64,000 nucleotides of DNA, from assembly GCA_014284505.1 (NCBI GenBank), contig JAAFYY010000001.1, positions 5,257,845 to 5,321,844 of the forward strand. The letters are read 5' to 3'. The notes below the pieces were generated by a model. That model made no database searches. It was given only the letters and a program-made list of their open reading frames with translations, and had not been told where the DNA came from. Within the stretch, counting starts at the first letter, position 1. Every line of letters starts with the position of its first letter. The position numbers were made by a program, and so were the translations under genes. This document shows positions 10,449 to 19,184 of this stretch, piece after piece. The stretch comes from Streptacidiphilus sp. 4-A2 (GTDB lineage: Bacteria > Actinomycetota > Actinomycetes > Streptomycetales > Streptomycetaceae).

Positions 10449-10612
10449 CACCGCGGCCAGGCGGGCCGCGCCCCCGGGCACGATCCGGGCTGTCGACAGC
10501 GCCGTCGACCGGCGACCGGCCGCGCAACCGCGCCCCGGCACACCAGAGCTTCGCACGGAACAGCCTTCCTCGACTTTCCCGAAGGCGTGACACTGACAGG
10601 GGTCCAGGGCAG

Positions 10613-11965
10613 ATGAGCCGCACCAGCACCGACACCGCCGGCAGCACCGCTGCCACCGCCACCACCGCGCCCGCCCGGGCACTGAAGCTGGTCGTGGTCG
10701 GCGGCGGATCCACCTACACGCCGGAACTGATCGACGGGTTCGCCCGCCTCCGCGACACCCTCCCGATCAGCGAGCTCGTCCTGGTCGACCCGGCCGAGGA
10801 CCGGCTCGCCCTGGTCGGCGGGCTGGCCCGGCGGATCTTCGCCAAGCAGGGCCACCCCGGGACCATCACCACCGGCACCGACCTGGAGTCGGCCGTCCAG
10901 GGCGCCGACGCGGTGCTGCTGCAACTGCGGGTCGGCGGGCAGGCCGCCCGCAACCAGGACGAGACCTGGCCGCTGGAGTGCGGCTGCGTCGGCCAGGAGA
11001 CCACCGGCGCGGGCGGGCTCGCCAAGGCGCTGCGCACCGTCCCGGTGGTGCTGGACATCGCCGAGCGGGTCCGCCGGGCCAACCCGGACGCCTGGATCGT
11101 GGACTTCACCAACCCGGTCGGCATCGTCACCCGGGCCCTGCTGACCGCCGGGCACAAGGCCGTCGGCCTGTGCAATGTGGCCATCGGCTTCCAGCGGAAG
11201 TTCGCCGGGCTGCTCGGGGTCTCCCCGGAGCGGATCCGGCTGGACCATGTCGGGCTGAACCACCTGACCTGGGAGCGCGGCGTCCGACTGCTGGACGCCC
11301 CCGGCTCGGCCACCGGCCGGGACGTGCTGCCGGAGCTGCTGGAGAACTTCGGCCCGGCCATCGCCGAGGACCTGGAGCTGCCGCTGTCGCTGGTCCGCGA
11401 GCTGGGCACGGTCCCCTCCTACTACCTGCGCTACTTCTACCAGCACGACCGGGTGGTGCGGGAGCTGCGCGGCAAGGGCTCCCGGGCCGCGGCGGTCGCG
11501 GAGATCGAGAAGCAGTTGCTGGAGATGTACGGGGATCCGAACCTGGACGAGAAGCCCGAACTGCTCGCCAAGCGCGGCGGGGCCTACTACTCCGAGGCCG
11601 CGGTGAACCTGGTGGCCTCGCTGCTGGGCACCGGATCGGCCGCCGGGAACATCCAGGTGGTCAATGTCAGCAACCGGGGCACCCTGCCGTTCCTGCCCGA
11701 CGACGCGGTGATCGAGGTCCCGGCCGTGGTCGGCGCGGACGGCGCGGCCCCGCTGCCGGTACCGGCCGTCGAGCCGCTGTACGCCGGACTGATCGCGCAC
11801 GTCACCGGCTATGAGCAGCTCGCCCTGGAGGCAGCGCTGCACGGCGGCCGGAACCGGGTGTTCCGGGCGCTGCTGGCGCACCCGCTGGTCGGCCAGATCG
11901 ACCTCGCCGAACAGCTGACCGACCGGCTGCTGGACCACAACCGCGAGCACCTGGCATGGGCGTGA
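10613..11965 (+). CDS. 6-phospho-beta-glucosidase, GH4 family
   Basis: Intact 450-residue NAD+- and divalent-metal-dependent glycosidase that works by an oxidation-elimination mechanism. The N-terminal dinucleotide motif is VVVGGGSTYTPEL (about residue 27). GH4 signatures follow: FTNPVGIVTRALL (about 165), GLCNVAIGFQ (metal-binding Cys region) and DHVGLNHLTW (metal-binding His region). ATG 10613 has AGGGG/CAGGG sequence upstream. The next gene starts inside its last codons, so the two are translationally coupled. With the ROK gene and the kinase this suggests import of a disaccharide, phosphorylation and hydrolysis, although no transporter is encoded beside it. Confidence 0.88.
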   Translation: MSRTSTDTAGSTAATATTAPARALKLVVVGGGSTYTPELIDGFARLRDTLPISELVLVDPAEDRLALVGGLARRIFAKQGHPGTITTGTDLESAVQGADAVLLQLRVGGQAARNQDETWPLECGCVGQETTGAGGLAKALRTVPVVLDIAERVRRANPDAWIVDFTNPVGIVTRALLTAGHKAVGLCNVAIGFQRKFAGLLGVSPERIRLDHVGLNHLTWERGVRLLDAPGSATGRDVLPELLENFGPAIAEDLELPLSLVRELGTVPSYYLRYFYQHDRVVRELRGKGSRAAAVAEIEKQLLEMYGDPNLDEKPELLAKRGGAYYSEAAVNLVASLLGTGSAAGNIQVVNVSNRGTLPFLPDDAVIEVPAVVGADGAAPLPVPAVEPLYAGLIAHVTGYEQLALEAALHGGRNRVFRALLAHPLVGQIDLAEQLTDRLLDHNREHLAWA

Positions 11966-13106
11966 CGCAGACTCAGGCCGCGCGCACCGGCAGACCGGAG
12001 CCGGGTGGCGGACCGCTCGGGCCGGGCGGCGCCGGGGGCGGGGCCCGGAACTGGTGCCCGGGGTGCTCGCCATCGACGCCGGGAACAGCAAGACCGATGT
12101 GGCGCTGGTCGCGGCCGACGGCCGGGTGCTCGGCCGCGCCCGCGGCGGCGGCTTCGTCCCCTACCTGGTCGGGGTGGAGAACGCGGTCGCCGGCCTGGCC
12201 CCGCTGGTCGCCGGCGCCGCGGCGGAGGCCGGGATCGCGCTCACCGCCGGGCCCGGGCTCACCCCGGGCACGGGCTCACTGCCGGGCACGGGCCGCTGAC
12301 CAGCCATGTCTCGGCCTGCCTGGCGGGCGCGGACATGCCGGTGGAGGAGCAGCTGCTCCAGGAGCTGATCGCCGGCTACGGCTGGGGCCGGACGGCGGTG
12401 GTCGCCAACGACACCTTCGCGCTGCTGCGCTCCGGCACGGACCCCGCGCGGGGTGGCCGTGGTCTGCGGCGCCGGAATCAACTGCGTCGGTCTGCTCCCG
12501 GACGGACGCACCGCACGCTTCCCGGCCCTCGGTGTGCTCACCGGGGACTGGGGCGGTGGCGGCGGACTGGCCGACGAGGTCATGTTCGCCGCCGCCAGGG
12601 CGGAGGACGGGCGCGGTCCGCACACCGCGCTCGCCTCCGCCGCGGCAGCGCACTTCGGGCTGCCCACCGCCGACGCGGTCGCCCAGGCGGTCCACTTCGG
12701 CACGCTGCCGCCGGAGCGGCTGCACGAGCTGGTGCCGCTGCTGTTCGCCCAGGCCGAGGCGGGCGACCAGGTCGCCCTGGGGCTGGTCGAACGCCAGGCG
12801 GACGAGATCGTCCGGATGGCGGTGGTCGCGCTGCGCCGGCTCGACCTGCTGGACTCCCCGGCGGATGTGGTGCTCGGCGGCGGTGTGCTGGCCTCCCGCC
12901 GGCCGCTGCTGCTGGACCGGGTACGGGAGCGGCTCGCCCAGGACGCCCCCCGGGCACTGCCGCGGGTGGTGGACACCCCGCCGGTGGTGGGCGCGGCGCT
13001 GCTGGGGTTCGACCATCTGGCGGCGACCGGGCGGGGCGCCGCGCCCGGCACCCAGGAGCGCCTGCGCGAGGCCTTCGCGCGCGGGCGGGCGGCGCGGCCC
13101 GCTTGA
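11956..13106 (+). CDS. BadF/BadG/BcrA-type sugar kinase, probable N-acetylglucosamine kinase (frameshifted)
   Basis: ASKHA-fold ATPase likely to phosphorylate an amino sugar. The phosphate-1 loop is VLAIDAGNSKTDVAL, and the phosphate-2 and adenosine regions appear as VVCGAGINCVG and VVLGGGVLASR. ATG 11956 lies within the GH4 stop region (10-base overlap). It needs a base restored at CCC 12044-12046 to join the AIDAG frame. Further breaks lie near 12265-12310 and at the GGGG run 12450-12453. Restored length is about 384 residues. GlcNAc kinases of this family occur in actinobacteria, but substrate specificity cannot be read from sequence. A 15-bp hairpin ends the unit. Confidence 0.8.
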
Positions 13107-13123
13107 GGGGGCGGTCCGCACCT

Positions 13124-13155
13124 CGGCCCGGCCGGATCTGGATCCGGCCGGGCCG
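13124..13155. terminator. Bidirectional hairpin between sugar kinase and cupin
   Basis: A perfect 15-bp inverted repeat with a 2-base spacer (13124-13138 and 13141-13155, core CCGGATC-TG-GATCCGG). It sits between two convergent genes and has no T-run on either side. Confidence 0.6.
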
Positions 13156-13170
13156 CCCCGGTTTCCCGGT

Positions 13171-13194
13171 GGTCACTGTGGTCACTGTGGTCAC
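13171..13194. repeat. 9-bp tandem repeat GGTCACTGT
   Basis: Two perfect copies (13171-13179, 13180-13188) and a partial third, in the short gap between convergent genes. Confidence 0.6.
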
Positions 13195-13211
13195 GGGGGC
13201 GGGAGCCCGGG

Positions 13212-13585
13212 TCAGTTGGCCCAGGGCGGGTGAGCGTGGCGCCGTCGGCCAGGGTGGCGGTCAGTCCGACCCGGGTGGAAACCCAGGCGGATGCCGGTGC
13301 TCCGCCCGGGTTGTCCAGCCGGAACCGGGCCCCGGCCGGGACGATTGCCGTGTCCCCGGCGGCCAGCTCGGCCTCCTCGCCGTCCACGCTGAACCGCAGG
13401 GTGCCGGCGAGCACATGGAGCACCTCCTCCTGGCTCACCGTGTGCGCCACCCCGGCCGTTCCGGCCGGGATCTCCGCGCGCCAGGCGCAGATCTCCGCGC
13501 TGCCGGTCACCGGGGCGGCGTGCGAGACAAAGCGCGCGCCGTGGATCTCATGGACCACCGCGTCGGTACTGCGGACATAGGGCAT
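13212..13585 (-). CDS. Cupin-domain protein (3' frameshift)
   Basis: Small single-domain beta-barrel of about 124 residues. Cupin motif 1 reads as HTVSQEEVLHVLAGTLRF and motif 2 as GDTAIVPAGARFRLDNPG. The frame from ATG 13585 runs on past the expected end. Restoring one base near 13219-13221 gives a C-terminus TRPGAN and a stop at 13212-13214, matching the usual size. It is divergent from the MarR gene, and the shared intergenic region carries three identical palindromes, so it is probably a MarR target. Ligand and reaction are unknown. Confidence 0.75.
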
Positions 13586-13603
13586 GACGGCCTCCGAATC
13601 AGT

Positions 13604-13665
13604 CAAGCTGCTTGTCTTTCCAGAAACAGTCAAGCCGCTTGTCCATTCATTAGTCAAGCTGCTTG
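13604..13665. promoter_or_regulatory. Triple palindromic operator between cupin and MarR genes
   Basis: Three copies of AGTCAAGC(T/C)GCTTG, core palindrome CAAGC-N-GCTTG, occur at 13604-13614, 13631-13641 and 13655-13665, with starts 27 and 24 bases apart. They fill most of the 103-base divergent gap, so the MarR protein probably binds them to repress both promoters. Confidence 0.75.
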
Positions 13666-13688
13666 CCCTTTCGTGGGAGACTTGCCCC

Positions 13689-14138
13689 ATGGACACCTCA
13701 GCCGACGCCCGCGCCCTCCCGGCCCTGCTGCTGGCCCTCTCCGGAGAACTGGTCGCCGGGATCCAGGCCGGGGTCGTGGCCCGCGGCTTCGACGACATCC
13801 GCCCGGCGCACGGCTACGCCTTCGCCCGGCTGGCGCCCGACGGCGCGACCGTCGGCGAACTGGCCGAGCACCTGGGGGTCACCAAGCAGGCCGCCAGCCA
13901 GCTGGTGGAGGAGCTGGTCCGCAAGGGCTATGTCGAACGCCACCCGCACCCCGCCGACGCCCGCGCCCGCCTGGTCGTGCTCACCGAACGCGGCTGGGCG
14001 TGCACCCGCGCCGCCGACACCGCCGCGGCCGACACCGTCGCGCCCTGGATCGCCGCCCTGGGCCCCGGGCGCTTCCACGGCCTCTGCGCCGACCTGGCCC
14101 GGCTCTCCCCGCGCGGCCCGGTCCGCCCCAGCTGGTGA
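13689..14138 (+). CDS. MarR-family transcriptional regulator
   Basis: Intact 149-residue winged-helix protein. The DNA-recognition helix lies in VGELAEHLGVTKQAASQLVEE (about residues 57-77, shown to its core) and the wing in ERHPHPADARARLVVLTERG. ATG 13689 lies 24 bases after the last palindrome and no strong ribosome site is visible. Divergent placement against the cupin gene and the three-site operator imply local autoregulated control. The inducer is unknown. Confidence 0.87.
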   Translation: MDTSADARALPALLLALSGELVAGIQAGVVARGFDDIRPAHGYAFARLAPDGATVGELAEHLGVTKQAASQLVEELVRKGYVERHPHPADARARLVVLTERGWACTRAADTAAADTVAPWIAALGPGRFHGLCADLARLSPRGPVRPSW

Positions 14139-14183
14139 CCGCATTCGCTCTACTTTTCTCCACCACAGGTGTATTTTTTCTGC

Positions 14184-14489
14184 ATGGCCAAGAGCAGCGA
14201 TGCCACCATCAAGGTGCCCGAGGAGACCCGTGACCGCCTCGCGGCGCTGGCCAAGGAGCGCGGGATGACCATAGGGGGCCTGGTCGCCTCACTGGCCAGG
14301 CAGGAGCTGACCAGCGAGCAGCTCGCCGAGCGGGTGCGGGAGGGGCGGCGGATTCTGCGCGAGCAGATGGGCGTGACCATGGCCGACGAGGAGTTCGATG
14401 CCATGCCGAACGTGCTGGAACGGGTCTACGAGCTGGGGGCCCGGAAAGCCGCGGCGTCGGCGGCCGGCTCGCGTGGCAGCGCCGCATGA
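14184..14489 (+). CDS. Ribbon-helix-helix antitoxin (VapB-like)
   Basis: Small protein of 101 residues with an N-terminal ribbon-helix-helix signature (SDATIKVPEETRDRLAALA) and a charged helical C-terminal half that would wrap the toxin. An in-frame GTG at 14169 would add five residues; ATG 14184 fits the family better. Neither has a Shine-Dalgarno site, so the message may be leaderless. The stop overlaps the PIN-domain start (ATGA 14486-14489), the classic coupled antitoxin-toxin order. Confidence 0.75.
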   Translation: MAKSSDATIKVPEETRDRLAALAKERGMTIGGLVASLARQELTSEQLAERVREGRRILREQMGVTMADEEFDAMPNVLERVYELGARKAAASAAGSRGSAA

Positions 14490-14872
14490 TCGTCCTGGAC
14501 ACCAGCGCCGTCACGGCACTGGCCGTCGGGCACCGCGGGCTCGCGCGCTTGGCGGACACCGCCGCCGCGTCACCTTTCAGGCACCTGGTCATCCCGGCAC
14601 TCTGCCTGCTGGCGGCCGAGCGCGAGGTGGGGGCGCCGGACGGCACGCGCTCTCACTGCCCGGCATCGATGTGGAGGATCTGGACCCGGTGGCCGTGCTC
14701 ACCGTCGCGGAACTGCTCCGCGGCGGATTCGCGGAGGACACCGGCCATGCCGTCCATGCGGCCCTGCCGACGATCCACCGCCCCACGGCCAACCTGATCC
14801 TGACCGCCGGAGGACGACTACCCACCCGGCGTGGTCACCGTGGACATCGACGACAAGCGCCTCTACGAGTAG
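14486..14872 (+). CDS. PIN-domain toxin (VapC-like), frameshifted
   Basis: Predicted metal-dependent ribonuclease toxin of about 129 residues. It starts MIVLDTSAVTAL, which supplies the first catalytic Asp of the PIN fold; a later acidic cluster and GHAVHAALPTIHRPTAN lie in another frame. Breaks near 14636 and 14815 separate three pieces, and the last piece ends TVDIDDKRLYE with the stop at 14870-14872. Start/stop overlap with the RHH gene supports a VapBC-type module. As written the toxin would be non-functional, but the same indel pattern occurs across the window. Confidence 0.7.
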
Positions 14873-14891
14873 CCGCGCCGCTTGCGGCGAC

Positions 14892-14905
14892 GGGGGCTCG
14901 CCCCC
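14892..14905 (+). terminator. GC hairpin after PIN toxin
   Basis: GGGGGC-TC-GCCCCC forms a short, tight inverted repeat 20 bases after the toxin stop, without a T-run. The gap to the next gene (14873-15051) holds no ORF that I can support. Confidence 0.35.
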
Positions 14906-15051
14906 GGGCTGTGTCGTCTGGATTGTCCTGGTCGGGTCACAGCTGCACGACGAAAGCTCAAGATCACCACAACTGCGGTGTGGATGTCGGAGGCTGCGGC
15001 CATACTGCTGCGAAAGGGGATCGGGGCGGACACAGGGAAGGGGTGGGCGCC

Positions 15052-16490
15052 ATGTCGACACCGGGGAACAGCGGTGGCGGGGGCTTCGGGCCGGCGCCGC
15101 CCAGCGGGGCGGGACGGCCACCGTACCGCGGCCGCGGCAGGCGCCCGGGCGGGGCGCAACCGGCCGACAGCGCGCGGCCCCTGACCGCGCGCCGGGGCGC
15201 ATCGGAGCGCGACTGCGGCGCATGGGAAGCGTTCCGGTACGGCGGCTGTGGTCGCTGGGTTCGGTGCTGGCCCTGCTCGCGGTGCTGTTCGGGGTGCTCT
15301 CCTATGTCCAGGTGGCCCAGCGGTCCGACGCCGCCGCCAATGTGGTCGAGCACAGCCAGCCGCTGAGCGACGACGCGGCGCAGATCTTCCGTACCCTGGC
15401 CGACGCCGACACCACCGCCGCCACCGGCTTCCTCCAGGCCGGGGACGAGACGGCGGCCGTTCGTGACGAGTACAACGGCGACCTCCAGACCGCCTCCACG
15501 CTGCTCGCCCAGGCCGCCGCCGACGCCGGCCCGGGCGACCCCGGGCAGCGCGAATCCAGCAGCTCAGCTCACAACTGCCGAGCTACGCCGACCTGGTGGG
15601 CGTCGCCGGGCGGACGACCGGGTGGGCTACCCGCTCGGCGGGCCTATCTGAGCTATGCCTCGGCGCAGATGCAGACCACCATGCTGGCCGAGGCACAGAC
15701 CCTCTACACGGTGGAGACCGGGCGGCTCCAGCAGGACTACGGCAGCGCCCGCGCCCTGCCCTGGGCCGCGATCGGGCTGGCGCTGGTGGTGCTGGCGGCG
15801 CTGGTGTGGGCGCAGATACGGCTGTTCCAGGACACCAACCGGGTGTTCAACCCGGGCCTGCTGCTGGCCTCCGCGGCCGTGGTGCTGGCGCTGGTCTGGC
15901 TGACCGCGGCGCAGAGCCTGGCCGGCTCCGACCTGGGCCAGAGCTACGCGCGGGGCTCCGCGCCGCTCCAGGTGCTCAACGAGGCGCAGATCAAGGCGCT
16001 CCAGTGCCGCGGCGCGGAGAACCTCAACCTGGTGGCCAGAGGGTCGACCGACAGCTACGAGACCGACTGGGACACCGTCAGCAAGCAGCTGGCCGGGCCG
16101 CAGGGGTACCTGCCCAGGGCGGCCGCGATGACCTCCGCGGACACCGGGGCACAGCAGGCGGTCACCGCGGCCGAGGCGGACTTCAGCACCTGGCAGCAGC
16201 GCCACGACACGGCGATGACGGCCAACGCGGCAGGGAACTACGACGCGGCCGTCGCCGACACCATCGGCACGCCCGGGACGGCCTCGGCCACCACCACCAA
16301 CGCGGCCTTCGTGCAGCTGGACTCCAGCCTGAACACGGCCATCAGCCACGAGCGGGCCAATGTCGACCAGCTGGCCGCGCGCGGGCGGGGCGACACCGCC
16401 GGCCTCGCGGCCGGAACGCTGGCGCTGGCGGTGCTCGGCGGCCTGGCCGCGCTCTGGGGCATCAACCGCCGTGCGGCGGAGTACCGGTGA
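15052..16490 (+). CDS. glnX: GlnX-like membrane sensor (frameshifted)
   Basis: Integral membrane protein at the head of the pknG cluster. About 60 Gly/Pro/Arg-rich cytoplasmic residues precede the first membrane segment (SLGSVLALLAVLFGVLSYV). Two more segments lie in the middle (AAIGLALVVLAALVWA, LLLASAAVVLALVWL) and one near the C-terminus (TLALAVLGGLAALWGI), with helical extracytoplasmic regions between. ATG 15052 has GGAAGGGG 8-9 bases upstream; the frame breaks at GGGG 15194-15197 and again near 15545-15650. In mycobacteria GlnX with GlnH relays extracellular aspartate or glutamate levels to PknG; same gene order suggests the same job here. Confidence 0.75.
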
Positions 16491-16504
16491 GGGGGCGGCG
16501 GGCG

Positions 16505-17532
16505 ATGTCCGCAGGGAAGGGGCAGGCGACGACGGGGGGCGGGAGCACGATGGCACAGCAGCAGGGAATCTCGAAACTGACCCGGTGGGCGGTGCTGGCG
16601 GCGGGCGCGCTGCTGCTGGGCACGGTCACCTTCCCGGCGAGCTCGGCCGCCGACCCGCGGCCGGACACCGACGCGGTGACGCTCACCGCCGCCGGGTCCG
16701 GCGCCCCGGCGGAGCCCGCCTCCGCGCAGAGCACGGCCGACTGCAACCCCAATGTGAGCCTGACCCCCAGCACCTCCGACTCCGGCAACGACGTGAAGCG
16801 GATCATCGAGCGCGGCAAGCTGATCGCCGGGATCGACACCAACAGCTACCTGTGGGGCTTCCGCAACCCGGCCACCGGGCAGCTCGCGGGCTTCGACATC
16901 GACCTGGTGCACGCCCTGGCGAAGTCGATCCTCGGCAACGCCGACGCGGTGGAGTTCCTCTCGGTACCCACCGCGGACCGGATATCGGCGCTCCAGAGCG
17001 GCGAGGTCGACGTGGTGGTCCGGACGATGACCATCAGCTGCGCCCGGGAGCAGCAAGTGGCCTTCTCCTCCCCCTACTTCGACGCCGGGCAGGAGGTGCT
17101 GGTGCCCGACTCCTCGTCGGTCACCGGCTACAACCGGACGCTCAAGGGCAAGCGGGTCTGCGCGGCGACCGGTTCGAGCGCGCTCCAGATCCTCCAGCAG
17201 CGGGGGACTTCGGCGCGACCGTGGTCCAGGTCGGGAACCAGCTCGACTGCCTGGTGCTGATGCAGCTGGGCAGCGTCGACGCGACCGTCACCGACAATGC
17301 GCTGGGGGCCGGCCAGGTCGCCCAGGACCCGACGATCCACCTGGTCGGCGGGCTGATGGACAGTGAGACCTACGGTGTGGCCATGAAGCTGGGCGAGAAC
17401 GACCTGGTCCGCCGGGTGAACGCGGTGCTGGACCAGTTCCGCGCCGACCAGTGGAGCTCCGAGTACCAGACCTGGCTCTCCGCCGCCATGGGCCCGTCCT
17501 CGGGCCCGCCGAATGTGACCTACGCGGGCTGA
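16505..17532 (+). CDS. glnH: GlnH-like extracellular solute-binding protein (family 3), frameshifted
   Basis: Periplasmic-binding-protein fold for an amino acid, downstream of glnX. A Sec-type signal (TRWAVLAAGALLLGTVTF, cut near ASSA) has no lipobox Cys, unlike mycobacterial GlnH. SBP_bac_3 features include ERGKLIAGIDTNSY, GQLAGFDIDLVHALA and ISALQSGEVDVVV. The frame breaks at the GGGGG run 17202-17206, after which GDFGATVVQVGNQLDC continues to the stop. ATG 16505 has GAGGGGG upstream; ATG 16550 is an alternative giving a shorter leader. With no transporter permease or ATPase alongside, a receptor role is more likely than uptake. Confidence 0.8.
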
Positions 17533-17685
17533 GCGGCCCGTCAAGATCTCAACAGGGCGACCACCCGGCCTGCCCTGCGCGTCAAGGTTCTGACAATCTG
17601 GCTACCAGCAGGCGGGCCGGCCATCAGCGGGCCTGACCGCCGCTGCGGCGGCACGACGGGGGCGGGCGAGCGAAATGGCAGTGGC

Positions 17686-19170
17686 ATGGCGTTGACGGGA
17701 CCGGGGGGCTCGGTGATGACCCGGGAGGAGGTCGACCGCGCCCTGGCACGCCTCGGCGCGGAACGCGAGGCCGTCGAGGCCTCGCTGCTGGCGCTCCAGG
17801 ACCACCCCGGCTGCCGGCTGCTCGACGGCGCGGAGCTGACCGGGCGGACGCTCGAACGCTGGAGCCAGGCCGAGCCGGGCCTGGGCCGGCTGTGGTCGAT
17901 GTTCGACACCTACACCGAGGCGCTGGCCGCCGCGCGGGCCGTGCGCTCCCGCCGCAACCGGCCCAACCAGGCGGAGTTGCAGGAGCTCACCGAGCTGCTG
18001 CGGGGCAGCGGGGTGACCGTCTCGGCCGGACGGGCGGCGAACGGCGGGCTGAGCCTGACCGGCGGCGCCCGGCTGAGCGAGCAGGTCAGCCTGACCGAGC
18101 TGGTCGAGCGGATGAACGGCTGGTACGGCCGGGTGATCGAGGTGGCCTCGGCCGCGGACGCGGTCTGGTCGGCGCTGCCCGCGCGGATAGACCTGCTGCT
18201 GGCCGAGCTGGGCCGGGTCCGGGCGCTGGCCCGCTCGGTCGGCGTCCACCCCGGGGAGCACCCGGCCGGGGACGCGCTGGAGGAGATGGGCCGCGAACTG
18301 GCGTCGCTGCGCGCCGAGGTGGTCTCCGACCCGCTGGCGTTCTGGACGCCCCGGCCGGGCGGCGACCCCAGATCCTCCGGCGACCCGGCCGCCGGCGGGC
18401 GCGAGCCGCTCGCCGGGACCGTCGACACCGGCCGCTACGACCGTTCGGCGCGGGCACTGGACGACCTGCGGCTGGAGTTGCAGGACCTGCTGCGGCTGCG
18501 GGACGACGCCGACGAGCGGCTGGAGGGCGTCAGCGATGTCCTGGCCCGCGCGGACGCCACGCTGGCCGAGGCCCGGCGGGCGCGCGGCGAGGTGCTGGCG
18601 AAGATAGCCGCCACCGAGGTCCCGGCGGTGCCGGGTCCGGCCAGCGCGCTGCGGGAGCGCCTCTCGCAGGCGGACCAGCTGCGGCGGCACGGGCAGTGGC
18701 ACCGGCTCGGCCCACTGCTGGACACCCTGGAGGGCGCGGCGCAGCGGGAGCTGCTGCGGGCCCGGGAGGCGCTGACCGCGGTGACCGCCCCGCTGGCACT
18801 GCGGGCCGAGCTGCGCGGCCGGCTGGACGCCTACAAGGCGATGGGCGCCCGGCTCGGGGTCTCCGAGGATCCGGAGCTGATGGAGCGCTACGACCAGGCC
18901 CGGCGGATGCTCTGGAGCGCGCCCTGCGACCTGCGGGCCGCCGAGCACGCGGTACGCCGCTACCAGCAGGCGCTGCGCCCCGGATCGGACCAGCAGGGCC
19001 AGGCCCAAGGCCAAGGCCAGGGCCAGGAACAGGCCCGGGCCCAGGCGTACCGGCCGCCGGAGCCGGACCGGTACCCGCCGGGCCAGTACCAGCAGCACCG
19101 TTACCAGCAGGACCAGTACGAACAGAACAGCCAGAACGGGCCTTTGGACGGCCGCCCTTACGGGGTTTGA
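17686..19170 (+). CDS. Coiled-coil protein of the pknG cluster
   Basis: Intact 494-residue hydrophilic protein with no membrane segment and no enzyme motif that I recognise. It is mostly helical, with heptad-like Leu/Glu/Arg stretches around residues 10-100, 150-210 and 250-400, and ends in a Gln/Gly/Tyr-rich tail (about 430-494). The start may be ATG 17686 or ATG 17716; the latter has a G-rich site closer upstream. It lies directly before pknG (the stop precedes the kinase start by 14 bases), so a scaffold or substrate role in the pathway is plausible but inferred. Confidence 0.7.
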   Translation: MALTGPGGSVMTREEVDRALARLGAEREAVEASLLALQDHPGCRLLDGAELTGRTLERWSQAEPGLGRLWSMFDTYTEALAAARAVRSRRNRPNQAELQELTELLRGSGVTVSAGRAANGGLSLTGGARLSEQVSLTELVERMNGWYGRVIEVASAADAVWSALPARIDLLLAELGRVRALARSVGVHPGEHPAGDALEEMGRELASLRAEVVSDPLAFWTPRPGGDPRSSGDPAAGGREPLAGTVDTGRYDRSARALDDLRLELQDLLRLRDDADERLEGVSDVLARADATLAEARRARGEVLAKIAATEVPAVPGPASALRERLSQADQLRRHGQWHRLGPLLDTLEGAAQRELLRAREALTAVTAPLALRAELRGRLDAYKAMGARLGVSEDPELMERYDQARRMLWSAPCDLRAAEHAVRRYQQALRPGSDQQGQAQGQGQGQEQARAQAYRPPEPDRYPPGQYQQHRYQQDQYEQNSQNGPLDGRPYGV

Positions 19171-19184
19171 GGGGGATGACTGCG

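Noticed and set aside
12161-13798. 545-codon minus-strand frame covering the cupin and sugar kinase
   Set aside because: Only the part from 13585 to about 13215 is cupin. The rest is antisense to the kinase or upstream of the cupin start, and remains open only because of GC bias and a lost stop.
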